Of a stretch of DNA of 60,225 nt, positions 1-7,535 are shown one piece after another; position 1 is the first letter of the stretch, and each line of letters starts with the position of its first letter. The notes below the pieces were generated by a model that was not told the DNA's origin, searched no databases, and saw nothing but the letters and a program-made list of their open reading frames with translations. The position numbers were made by a program, and so were the translations under genes. Where the stretch lies: contig JAGWVR010000009.1 in the NCBI GenBank assembly GCA_018970785.1, positions 1-60,225 on the forward strand, read 5' to 3'. Origin of the DNA: Planctomycetota bacterium (GTDB lineage: Bacteria > Planctomycetota > Planctomycetia > Pirellulales > UBA1268).

Positions 1-262
1 CGGCGAGGCTCCGCGCCAGGGCCGGGAGGAAGTCGCCGAAGTAGGTGCCGGCGTGGACGATGTCTCCCGCGCGGCGGTGGGCGATGATCCAGCCGATCGT
101 GTCGGGCTCCCAGACCTCACCGGCGAGGATCCGCCGGGCGGCGGGGCGGTGGCGGCTGGCGGCGGGGACGCAGTACAGCCCGTGCTCGTTGGCGGCGACG
201 AGGCACTCGAGCGGGGAACCTGGGAGTGGGGCGGGGGGGACATCGCCGGGGAGTGGAGGCAT
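1..262 (-). CDS. FkbM-like methyltransferase, N-terminal part (truncated by window edge)
   Basis: Minus-strand reading frame opening with ATG at 262 and still open at base 1, so only about 87 residues are visible. The start reads MPPLPGDVPPAPLPG, followed by a segment with ECLVAANEHGLYCVPAAS, then WEPDTIGWI and GDIVHAGTYFGDFLPALAR. The last motif (acidic residue, hydrophobic run, small-residue turn followed by YFGDF) looks like motif I of S-adenosylmethionine methyltransferases. The surrounding residues resemble FkbM-family sugar O-methyltransferases. It is divergent from the sulfotransferase-like gene at 702, and both would suit modification of a glycan or exported metabolite. The catalytic C-terminal part is outside the window, so family assignment is moderate and substrate unknown. 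Confidence 0.6.
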   Translation of the reverse strand, partial: MPPLPGDVPPAPLPGSPLECLVAANEHGLYCVPAASRHRPAARRILAGEVWEPDTIGWIIAHRRAGDIVHAGTYFGDFLPALARSLA

Positions 263-373
263 GACGTGTGCTCGGTCGCTCGCGTGGGTTGGCGACGGTA
301 CCGCGCCGGGGCCGCGCCGGGGTAGGGGAGCCTCGGCTCGGGCTCGACAGAGGGGGACGCCCCTCGCGCCTTT

Positions 374-420
374 GCCCTCGCATCGACCCGCAGCACGGGG
401 CGACGGGCCGATGCGAGGGC
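374..420. repeat. Perfect 12-bp inverted repeat (stem-loop)
   Basis: GCCCTCGCATCG at 374-385 is exactly complementary to CGATGCGAGGGC at 409-420, separated by 23 nt that can form a smaller CCCG/CGGG helix. It lies between two divergent genes, so a transcription terminator is not the expected role. It could be a regulatory RNA structure, a protein-binding site or the remains of a mobile repeat. No T-tract follows. Confidence 0.6.
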
Positions 421-635
421 GACGGCGGAGGGGCTTCGCGGGTCCCTGGAATGACGGAGACACCCAACAGCCGTTTCGGCGAGATGAGGGAGATGGTTGG
501 CCATGGGATAGTTGGGCGCGGGCGTCGGGCTTCGGTCTGGGCCTTGGCGGAACTCCCTTGACCCCCAAGGGCTCGATTGGCGACCGTCATGGCGATTCGT
601 GAGCCCCGCGTTTTGGGCGCGTTGGCGCGCGGAGT

Positions 636-685
636 CGTTGCTCGTTGCTCGCTGCTTGTTGCTCGTTGCCTTGTTGCTCGTTGCC
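636..685. repeat. Tandem heptanucleotide repeat just upstream of a start codon
   Basis: Seven imperfect copies of CGTTGCT run head to tail: cgttgct, cgttgct, cgctgct, tgttgct, cgttgcc, then after one extra base tgttgct and cgttgcc. The array ends 16 bp before the ATG at 702, in the place of a 5' untranslated region or ribosome-binding site. Slipped-strand copy-number change here would alter spacing rather than reading frame. Confidence 0.75.
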
Positions 686-701
686 TTGTTGACCCGCTCC
701 C

Positions 702-1538
702 ATGGACATCCTCCTCACCGGTATCGTCCGCTCGGGTACGACGCTCGCCTGCCACTTGCTCAACAAGCTCCCCGGCACCGTCGCGCTCCACGAACCGATG
801 AACCCGGCGACGCTCGTCGGGCTCGATGACCAGGGCCGGCTCGATGCCGTCGCCGCTGCCTGTGCGGGCTGGCGCCGTTCGCTCCTCGCCGACGGCACCG
901 CCACGTGCATGGCCGTCGCCGGCGCCGTGCCCGACAATCCCTACGGCGACGCACGCGGCCCCGACGGCCTGCGGCGGTCTGTCGTGTCGCTCGAGGCGGT
1001 GCGCTTCGACAAGCCGCTCGACGCCGGTTTCACGCTCGTCGTCAAGCACCCCAACGCGTTCACGGCGCTGCTCCCGCTCCTCGTGACCAGGTTCCCCTGC
1101 CGGGCGATCGTGCGCAACCCGCTGGCGACGCTCCTCTCGATGAACTCGACGCAGGCCAACTGGACTCAGGGGCGCGTGCCGATGGCGGAGGCGTTCGACC
1201 GGAAACTCGCCGCCGCCCTCGACGCCGAGCCCGACGCCGTTGCCCGGCAGCTGCGGATCGTCGCCTGGGCGTTCGGCCAGTACGCCCGGTGGCTCCCGCG
1301 GGCCGCGGTGATCCGCTACGAAGACATGATCGCGACCGGCGGCGCGGCCCTGGCGGCGGTGGTCCCGGCGGCGGCGACCCTCGCCGAGCCACTCGCCGCG
1401 CGGAACACCAATCCGCTCTACGACCGCGGCCTGGTCGAGCGCCTCACGGCACTGGTCCTCGCGTCGGAGGCCGCCTGGCAGGAGCACTACTCCCGCACCG
1501 ACGTCACCGCCCTCCGCGACGCCCTGCTGGTGGGGTGA
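702..1538 (+). CDS. Sulfotransferase-like protein
   Basis: 278 residues. The N-terminus MDILLTGIVRSGTTLACHLL has the R-S-G-T-T phosphate-binding loop (about residues 6-20) with which sulfotransferases bind the 5'-phosphosulfate of PAPS. A later RNPLATLLSMNS segment (about 140-150) resembles the 3'-phosphate-binding R...S element, and VIRYEDMI (about 203-210) matches the conserved YEDL-type strand of the fold. Length suits a compact bacterial sulfotransferase. The ATG at 702 is the natural start because the phosphate-binding loop begins six residues later, but no Shine-Dalgarno precedes it; a heptamer repeat array sits there instead. Acceptor unknown. A non-catalytic P-loop relative is the main alternative. 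Confidence 0.72.
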   Translation: MDILLTGIVRSGTTLACHLLNKLPGTVALHEPMNPATLVGLDDQGRLDAVAAACAGWRRSLLADGTATCMAVAGAVPDNPYGDARGPDGLRRSVVSLEAVRFDKPLDAGFTLVVKHPNAFTALLPLLVTRFPCRAIVRNPLATLLSMNSTQANWTQGRVPMAEAFDRKLAAALDAEPDAVARQLRIVAWAFGQYARWLPRAAVIRYEDMIATGGAALAAVVPAAATLAEPLAARNTNPLYDRGLVERLTALVLASEAAWQEHYSRTDVTALRDALLVG

Positions 1539-1541
1539 GCG

Positions 1542-2666
1542 CTACCGCCCGACCGCGATCGACGCGCGGAAGCGCGAGACGGCGTAGAGCAAAAACGCCG
1601 TGCCGATCGCCGCCACCGCCGCGAACTCGCGCCACACCAGGTCGAACCCCGCGCCGCGAAACAGGATCGCCTGCGCGAACGAGACGAAGTGCCGCGAGGG
1701 CAGCACGAGGGTGAGGCGCTCGAGCCACTCAGGCTGGCTCTCCACCGGCGTGTTGCCACCGGACAACATCTGGAGCGTGAACACCGTGAGGATCACGAGC
1801 AGGCCGAACTGCGCCATCGTCCGCGACACCGTGCCGAGGAAGATCCCCAGCGCCGTCGCGAAAAACAGGTAGATCGCCACGCCGGCGAGAAACAGCGGGA
1901 CCGACCCGGCCGTCGGCACCGCCAGCACCCCGCGGACCACCGCCGACACCGAGAACGCCGCGGCGACGAGGATCACCAGGCCGTTGGCCCAGACCTTCGC
2001 CAGCGCGATCTCGAAGGCCGTCACCGGCATCGCCAGGAGGTGCTCGAGCGTGCCGTGCTCGCGCTCGCGGATCAAGGCGGCGCCGGTGAGCGTCACGGCG
2101 AGGAGCGTGATCTGGTTGACCAGCGCCACGATGGCGTTGAACCAGACGACGTCGCCGTTGGGATTGAACGCCTTGCGGACCACGAGCCGCAGCGGGAGGT
2201 CGAGCGCCTCGTCGCTCCTCTGCAGCTCGCGGGTCACCTCGTCGGTGAGGATGCGCTCGATGAACGACGCCCCGCTGCTGGCCTGGAACATCGCGGTGGC
2301 GTCGATGTCGATCTGGAGCTCCGTGCGCCGGCCGGCGCGGAGATCGGCCTCGAAGCGCGGCGGGATCACGACCACGAACATGAACCTCCCGGCGTCGAGC
2401 GCCCGCTCGATGTCGGCCGCGGCCAGCTCGCGCGGGGGCTGGAAGCGCGGCGGGAGGAAGGCGGCGGCGAGCCGGCGCGAGAGCGCGGAGCGGTCGTCGT
2501 CGACGAAGGCGATCGAGGCGTTGTGGACCTCCGACGACGTGCCCCGGGCCTGGCTGAAGACCGCGAGGGTGAAGGCGTAGGCGACGAACACCACCAGGAC
2601 CACGTCGCGCGACAGCTCGCGCAGCTCCTTGAGGCCGAGCCAGAAGACGGTGGCTGCCGAGGCCAT
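1542..2666 (-). CDS. ABC-2 type permease of a YhiH/YhhJ-type exporter
   Basis: 374 residues, start ATG at 2666. Layout is that of YhhJ/YbhS-like permeases: first membrane helix at about 20-38, a large extracytoplasmic domain to about 180, then five or so helices. The conserved cytoplasmic segment REREHGTLEHLLAMPVTAFE follows the second helix, and the FTLQMLSGGNTPVESQPEW stretch is typical of the ABC-2 family. Its start lies one base downstream of the stop of the ATPase-permease gene, implying one mRNA. It probably forms the transmembrane channel with the permease half of the neighbouring fusion protein. Exported substrate unknown. Confidence 0.85.
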   Translation of the reverse strand: MASAATVFWLGLKELRELSRDVVLVVFVAYAFTLAVFSQARGTSSEVHNASIAFVDDDRSALSRRLAAAFLPPRFQPPRELAAADIERALDAGRFMFVVVIPPRFEADLRAGRRTELQIDIDATAMFQASSGASFIERILTDEVTRELQRSDEALDLPLRLVVRKAFNPNGDVVWFNAIVALVNQITLLAVTLTGAALIREREHGTLEHLLAMPVTAFEIALAKVWANGLVILVAAAFSVSAVVRGVLAVPTAGSVPLFLAGVAIYLFFATALGIFLGTVSRTMAQFGLLVILTVFTLQMLSGGNTPVESQPEWLERLTLVLPSRHFVSFAQAILFRGAGFDLVWREFAAVAAIGTAFLLYAVSRFRASIAVGR

Positions 2667-2667
2667 C

Positions 2668-5412
2668 TCAGACCTCCTGCCGCGGGAGCAGGGCCCGGGC
2701 GATCGCCAGCAGCACCGGCACGAACGCCGCCAGGGCGAGGGCGTCGGCCGCGAGGAGCGGGGCGTCGAGCCCCTTGGTGAAGGCCCCGACGCTGGCGTGG
2801 AGGAAGTAGGTGGTCGGCCACAGCGTGCCGACGACGCGCGCCTGGCCGACGAGCGTCGACACCGGCTGGAACAGCCCGGAGAACTGGATCGTGGGGAGCA
2901 TCGTCACGATCGCCGTGGCGAACACGGCCGCCACCTGGCTCGACGTGAACGAGGCGATCACCAGGCCGATCGCCGTCGTCGCCAGGACGTACAGGCAGGC
3001 GCAGAGCGTGAGCATCGGGCCGTGGCCGCGGAGCGGGACGCCGAACAGCGTCACGGCGACGACGACGAGGAGCATGTAGGCGACCAGGGCGATGACCGCC
3101 GTCGGCAGTTGCTTGCCGAGGAGGAACTCGAGGCGCGTCGTCGGGGTGACGTAGAAGTTGACGATCGAGCCGAGCTCCTTCTCGCGGACGACGCTCACGG
3201 CGGTGAGGATCGCCGGGAGGAGCATCAGCAGCGTCGCCGGGATGCTCGGCACGATCGCGTATTTGCTCTCGAAGGCGGGGTTGTAGAGGAAACGCGGCTC
3301 GATCGCCGGGAGGCGTGCCGCGACGCGCGGGAGGGGCGACCCGCGGCGGACGGCGTCGGCGGCATGGCCGGCGACGACCGAGGTGGCGTAGGCGGCGATC
3401 GTCTCGGCACGGGCGGGATTGGCACCGTCGACGACCACCGACAGTTCCGTGGTGCCGCCGCGCGCCAGGTCCCGGCCGAACTGCGGCGGGATCTCGAACG
3501 CCAGCGAGATCTCGTTGGCCCGCAGCCGGCGCTCGAGGTCGGCGGCGTCGGCGAGGTCGGGCCGGCCGGTGAACGAGCGCGACCCGGCGAAGGCGGCGAC
3601 GAGGTCGCGGCTGGCGGGGCTCCGGTCCTGGTCGAAGGCGGCGTAGCGCACGTGTTCGACGTCGGTCGTGATCCCGTAGCCGAGGACGACCATCAGCAGC
3701 AGCGCCCCGCCGAACGCGAACGCGAGGCGGACCGGATCGCGGAGGATCTCGAGCGCCTCGCGGTGGGCGTAGGCGAGGAGGCGCGTGAGACCGGGGAAGC
3801 GCGGGGGACGCACGGGCCCCCCGTGGTGGAGGACGGCGGCGGCCGGTGGCGGCGCCGCGGCGCCCGCCGGCTCGGCGGCGTCGGCCATCGCGTGGATGAA
3901 CGCCTCTTCGAAGTCGTCGGTGCCGGCGGCGGCGAGCAGCGCCGCCGGCGTGTCGCAGGCGAGGACGCGGCCGGCGTGCATCAGCGAGATCCGGTCGCAG
4001 CGGAGGGCCTCGTTCATGAAGTGGGTGGAGACGAAGATCGTCACCCCCTCCCCACGCGACAGCTCGACGAGCAGCTCCCAGAAGCCGTCGCGCGCCACCG
4101 GGTCGACCCCCGACGTCGGCTCGTCGAGGATCAGCATCTCCGGCTCGTGGATCACGGCGACGGCCAGCGAGAGGCGCTGCCGGACGCCGAGCGGGAGGAT
4201 CTCGGCGCGGTCGTCGCGATGCGCGGCGAGCCCGAACCGCTCTTCGAGGGCGGCGATCCGCGCCGCGGCCCGGGCGGCGGGGATGTGGAACAACCGGGCG
4301 TGGAGGACGAGGTTCTGGCGGACGGTGAGGGCGCCATACAGCGAGAAGGCCTGCGACATGTAGCCGACGCGGCGCCGGGCGGCGACCCCGGTGGCGTCGA
4401 CGGGAGCCCCGAACAGGAACGCCGCGCCCGAGCTGGCGGGGAGCAGGCCGGTGAGCATCTTCATCGTCGTCGACTTGCCGCAGCCGTTGGAGCCGAGGAA
4501 GCCGAAGATCTCCCCGCGGGCGATCTCAAAGGAGACGTCGTCGACGGCGGTGAACTCGCCGAACCGCTTGGTGAGGCGGCGGGCGACGATCGCCGGCGGG
4601 CCGTCGAAGGGCGGCCGCGGCGGGATCACGAGCGCCCGTCCGGGGCCGCGCTCGGCCTCGGGGAGGAGGGCGACGTAGGTCGCCTCGAGCGTGGTCGTGC
4701 CGGTGCGCGCCATCAGCTCGGCCGGCGTCCCGACGGCGAGGATCCTCCCCCGGTCGATGGCGACGAGGAGGTCGAAGCGCGAAGCCTCCTCCATGTCGGC
4801 GGTGGCCACCAGCACGCTCATCTCCGGGCGCTCGCGGCGGATGTCGGCGATCAGCGTCCAGAACTGCCGGCGCGAGAGGGGATCGACGCCGGTCGTGGGC
4901 TCGTCGAGGATCAGCAGGTCGGGGTCGTGGACCAGCGCCGTGCACAGCCCGACCTTCTGCTTCATGCCGCCGGAGAGCTTGCCGACGGGGCGGTCGGGAA
5001 ACGGGGCGAGGCCGGTCGCCTCGAGCAGCGCCGCGATCCGTGCCGGGCGTTCGCGGGCGGGGATCGCGAACAGCCGCGCGAAGAAGTCGACGTTCTCGAA
5101 CACCGACAGCTCGTTGGACAGGTTCCGCCCCAGCCCCTGCGGCATGAAGGCGATCCGCGGGCAGACGGCGTCGCGGTGGCGCGGGTCGGCCATGTCGCCG
5201 CCGAGGACGGCGACGCGCCCTGACTGGATCCGCTTGGCGCCGGCGAGGAGGCCGAGGAGCGTCGACTTGCCGACACCGTCGGGGCCGATCAGGCCGACCA
5301 TCCGTCCGGCCGGGATCGCCACGGTGACGCCGTCGAGGGCGACGGTGCCGCCGTAGCGGTGGCCAAGCCCCTCGACCTCGGCCACGGTGCCGGCCGGCGC
5401 GCGGTTCGCCAT
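2668..5412 (-). CDS. RbbA/YhiH-type ABC protein: ATPase-ATPase-permease fusion
   Basis: 914 residues with two nucleotide-binding domains and a C-terminal ABC-2 permease. Domain 1 has Walker A GPDGVGKS (43-50), signature LSGGMKQK (146-153) and Walker B LLILDEPTTGVD (166-177). Domain 2 has Walker A GSNGCGKS (307-314), a degenerate signature LPLGVRQRL (407-415) and MLILDEPTSGVDP. The permease part starts near 560 with the helix LAFAFGGALLLMVVLGYGI, a large extracytoplasmic loop and further helices. This order matches the Escherichia coli YhiH (RbbA) family. The same name was used for a ribosome-associated ATPase, but here the neighbours (membrane-fusion protein, second permease) indicate an exporter. 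The degenerate second signature suggests asymmetric ATPase sites. Confidence 0.88.
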   Translation of the reverse strand: MANRAPAGTVAEVEGLGHRYGGTVALDGVTVAIPAGRMVGLIGPDGVGKSTLLGLLAGAKRIQSGRVAVLGGDMADPRHRDAVCPRIAFMPQGLGRNLSNELSVFENVDFFARLFAIPARERPARIAALLEATGLAPFPDRPVGKLSGGMKQKVGLCTALVHDPDLLILDEPTTGVDPLSRRQFWTLIADIRRERPEMSVLVATADMEEASRFDLLVAIDRGRILAVGTPAELMARTGTTTLEATYVALLPEAERGPGRALVIPPRPPFDGPPAIVARRLTKRFGEFTAVDDVSFEIARGEIFGFLGSNGCGKSTTMKMLTGLLPASSGAAFLFGAPVDATGVAARRRVGYMSQAFSLYGALTVRQNLVLHARLFHIPAARAAARIAALEERFGLAAHRDDRAEILPLGVRQRLSLAVAVIHEPEMLILDEPTSGVDPVARDGFWELLVELSRGEGVTIFVSTHFMNEALRCDRISLMHAGRVLACDTPAALLAAAGTDDFEEAFIHAMADAAEPAGAAAPPPAAAVLHHGGPVRPPRFPGLTRLLAYAHREALEILRDPVRLAFAFGGALLLMVVLGYGITTDVEHVRYAAFDQDRSPASRDLVAAFAGSRSFTGRPDLADAADLERRLRANEISLAFEIPPQFGRDLARGGTTELSVVVDGANPARAETIAAYATSVVAGHAADAVRRGSPLPRVAARLPAIEPRFLYNPAFESKYAIVPSIPATLLMLLPAILTAVSVVREKELGSIVNFYVTPTTRLEFLLGKQLPTAVIALVAYMLLVVVAVTLFGVPLRGHGPMLTLCACLYVLATTAIGLVIASFTSSQVAAVFATAIVTMLPTIQFSGLFQPVSTLVGQARVVGTLWPTTYFLHASVGAFTKGLDAPLLAADALALAAFVPVLLAIARALLPRQEV

Positions 5413-5415
5413 GGG

Positions 5416-6441
5416 TCAGGGAGCCGGGGGAGCGACCGGCGCCGGCGCGTCGGCCGTGGGGAAGGGGCGGTCGAGGTCGGCGGGCCAGGCGACGGTGTCG
5501 TCGACCTTCACGTAGCCGACGCCGCGGATCCCGGTCTTCACGCGCTCGACATGGGCCCGCACCAGGTCGGGGGGCACCTGGAGCTTGACGCGGAACATCA
5601 GCTTGTCGCGCTCGGCGGCGGTCTCGACCTGCTTGGGGGTGAACTGGGCCTCGGGGGAGACGAAGCTGACCCGCGCCCGGGCGGCGTATTCCGGGCGGAC
5701 GTCGAGCCTGATCCGGGCGTCGGCGCCGATCGCCACGCGCGCCGCGTCGCGCGCCGGGAGAAAGATCTCCATGGAGACGTCGCCGAGATCGAGGAGGGTG
5801 AGGGCCTTGCCGCCGGCGGCGAGCACCTCCCCGTCGGTGGCGAGGCGGTAGAGGACGCGGCCGCGGACCGGGGCCACGAGGCGCGAGTCGTCGATCTGTG
5901 CCTGGACACGGCGGACGTCGGCCCGGGCCACGGCGATCGACTGCTCGACGGCGTGGAGGTGGGCCGTGGCGGCGTTGACGGCGGCGTCGGCGACCTCGAG
6001 CCGCGACTCCTTCTCCTCGTATTCGTCGCGCGTGATCGTCTTCGATCCGAGGAGGCGCTCGGCACGGTCGAGCTGGTGGCGGGCGTAGAGCCGCTGGCTC
6101 TCCTGGCTGACGATCTCGGCCTTCGCGCGGGCCACCTCCTCCTCGATCTCGGCGATCCGCGCCTCCCCCTTGGCACGCTCGGCCTCGAGCTCGAGCGTGT
6201 TCATCCGCACCAGCACCTGCCCCGGCTCGACCATGTCCCCTTCGCGGACGGCGACGGTGTCGATCCGGCCGGCGTACTTCGTGGCGATGTCGACTTGGAC
6301 TGCCTCGACCCGGCCGTTGCCGGAGACGATTCCATCGGGAATCCCGGCGCCGAGCCGGCGCGTCCATTCCTGCCAGCCGAGAAACGCCAGCCCCGCCGCG
6401 CCGACGAGCAGCATCACCCAGCGGAAGCGCGGTGCGGACAT
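5416..6441 (-). CDS. HlyD-family membrane-fusion (periplasmic adaptor) protein
   Basis: 341 residues from the ATG at 6441. An in-frame GTG at 6504 would add 21 residues before the membrane helix, but the ATG places the helix (WVMLLVGAAGLAFLGW, about 8-23) directly at the N-terminus as in YhiI-like adaptors. A lipoyl/barrel-sandwich half (RIDTVAVREGDMVEPGQVLV) is followed by a long charged alpha-helical hairpin (about 75-175) and the returning lipoyl half (LVAPVRGRVLYRLATDGEVL). First gene of the exporter operon; three bases separate its stop from the next start. It would link the inner-membrane ABC complex to an outer-membrane channel, which is not encoded here. Confidence 0.85.
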   Translation of the reverse strand: MSAPRFRWVMLLVGAAGLAFLGWQEWTRRLGAGIPDGIVSGNGRVEAVQVDIATKYAGRIDTVAVREGDMVEPGQVLVRMNTLELEAERAKGEARIAEIEEEVARAKAEIVSQESQRLYARHQLDRAERLLGSKTITRDEYEEKESRLEVADAAVNAATAHLHAVEQSIAVARADVRRVQAQIDDSRLVAPVRGRVLYRLATDGEVLAAGGKALTLLDLGDVSMEIFLPARDAARVAIGADARIRLDVRPEYAARARVSFVSPEAQFTPKQVETAAERDKLMFRVKLQVPPDLVRAHVERVKTGIRGVGYVKVDDTVAWPADLDRPFPTADAPAPVAPPAP

Positions 6442-6492
6442 GGGACGGCGATCGTGGCGGGGAGGGCTGGCAGCCGCGGGACCAGAGCGTGC

Positions 6493-6498
6493 AGTATC
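6493..6498 (-). promoter_or_regulatory. Possible -10 box GATACT for the exporter operon
   Basis: Read on the minus strand, GATACT lies about 52 bp before the ATG of the membrane-fusion gene. It fits the T/G-A-n-A-C-T hexamers seen upstream of several genes in this window. No clear -35 box was found. Confidence 0.3.
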
Positions 6499-6596
6499 CT
6501 CCACCCGGCGCGGCGGCGGAAGGAGGGCGGGCCGCGCCGCGTCACCGCCGGCAGCGTGCGGCGGTCGGGGCCCTCCCGCGACGTGTGGAGTGAGCG

Positions 6597-7526
6597 ATGC
6601 GGATCGTGATCCTCGACGGCCACACGGCCAATCCCGGCGATCTCTCCTGGGAGGCGCTCGAGCGCACAGGCACGCTCACCGTCTTCGACCGGAGCCGACC
6701 GGAGCAGGTCGTGGAGCGGGCCCGCGACGCCGATGTCGTGCTCACCAACAAGACGCCGCTCCCGGCCGATGTGATCGCCGCGCTGCCACGCGCGCGGCTG
6801 ATCGGCGTGCTGGCGACCGGGTTCAACGTCGTCGACGCCGCGGCCGCGCGGGCCCGCGGGATCGCGGTCGTCAACGTGCCCGAATACTCGACTCCCAACG
6901 TCGCCCAGGCGACGTTCGCGCTGCTCCTCGAGCTTGCCAACCGCACCGGCCACCACGACCGCGCCGTCCGCACGGGGCGCTGGAGCGCCTGCCCCGACTT
7001 CTGCTTCTGGGACGGCGAGCTCGTCGAGCTGGCGGGGAAGACGTTCGGGATCGTCGGCTTCGGGCGGATCGGCCAGGCCGTGGGGCGGATCGCGGCGGCC
7101 TTCGGGATGGAGGTGATCCACGCCCGGGCACGCGGCGACGCTGCGGCGATCGACGAAGTCTTCGCCCGCGCCGACGTGGTCTCGCTCCACTGCCCGCTCG
7201 TGCCCGCGACCGAGCGGATGGTCGACGCCCGGAGGCTGCGGCTGATGAAGCCGTCGGCCTACCTGCTCAACACGGCGCGGGGGCCGCTCGTCGACGAGGC
7301 GGCGCTGGCCGCGGCACTGGCCGACGGCACGATCGCCGGCGCGGGGCTCGACGTGCTCGCCGTCGAACCCCCCGCGGCCGACCATCCGCTCCTGGCGGCG
7401 CCCAACTGCGTGATCACGCCCCACCTCGCCTGGGCGACGCGCGCGGCGCGGGCCCGGCTGATCGCGACGGTGGCGGCCAACGTGGCGGCGTTCGCCGCCG
7501 GACAGCCGGTCAACGTCGTCAACTGA
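6597..7526 (+). CDS. D-2-hydroxyacid dehydrogenase (glycerate dehydrogenase/hydroxypyruvate reductase-like)
   Basis: 309 residues. It has the Rossmann motif GIVGFGRIGQAVG (151-163) and the three catalytic residues in their usual settings: Arg228 in LLNTARGPLV, Glu257 in LAVEPP and His276 in ITPHLAW. LATGFNVVD (72-80) is the typical substrate-loop segment. Full length for the family. It would interconvert a 2-oxoacid and a D-2-hydroxyacid with NAD(P)H; glycerate/hydroxypyruvate is the likeliest pair, but substrate cannot be fixed by eye. It is divergent from the exporter operon and convergent with the large gene ending at 7532, so probably monocistronic. Confidence 0.88.
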   Translation: MRIVILDGHTANPGDLSWEALERTGTLTVFDRSRPEQVVERARDADVVLTNKTPLPADVIAALPRARLIGVLATGFNVVDAAAARARGIAVVNVPEYSTPNVAQATFALLLELANRTGHHDRAVRTGRWSACPDFCFWDGELVELAGKTFGIVGFGRIGQAVGRIAAAFGMEVIHARARGDAAAIDEVFARADVVSLHCPLVPATERMVDARRLRLMKPSAYLLNTARGPLVDEAALAAALADGTIAGAGLDVLAVEPPAADHPLLAAPNCVITPHLAWATRAARARLIATVAANVAAFAAGQPVNVVN

Positions 7527-7535
7527 CGCCGTCAG
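7523..7535. terminator. Small hairpin spanning two convergent stop codons
   Basis: CTGAC-gcc-GTCAG is a perfect 5-bp stem that includes the TGA of the dehydrogenase and the complement of the stop of the minus-strand large gene. It could act as a weak bidirectional terminator. There is no T-tract. Confidence 0.3.

Larger units (their letters stand above)
263..701. other. Divergent intergenic region without a convincing gene
   Basis: About 440 bp separate the two divergent starts. Short open frames here have no start context or recognisable sequence. Two structures stand out: a 12-bp perfect inverted repeat at 374-420 and a tandem heptanucleotide array at 636-685, listed separately. I see no convincing -35/-10 pair. 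Confidence 0.6.

Noticed and set aside
2629-5223. An 864-codon plus-strand frame opposite the ABC fusion gene
   Set aside because: The minus-strand protein has intact Walker motifs; the plus frame is Glu/Arg/Gly/Asp low-complexity sequence.
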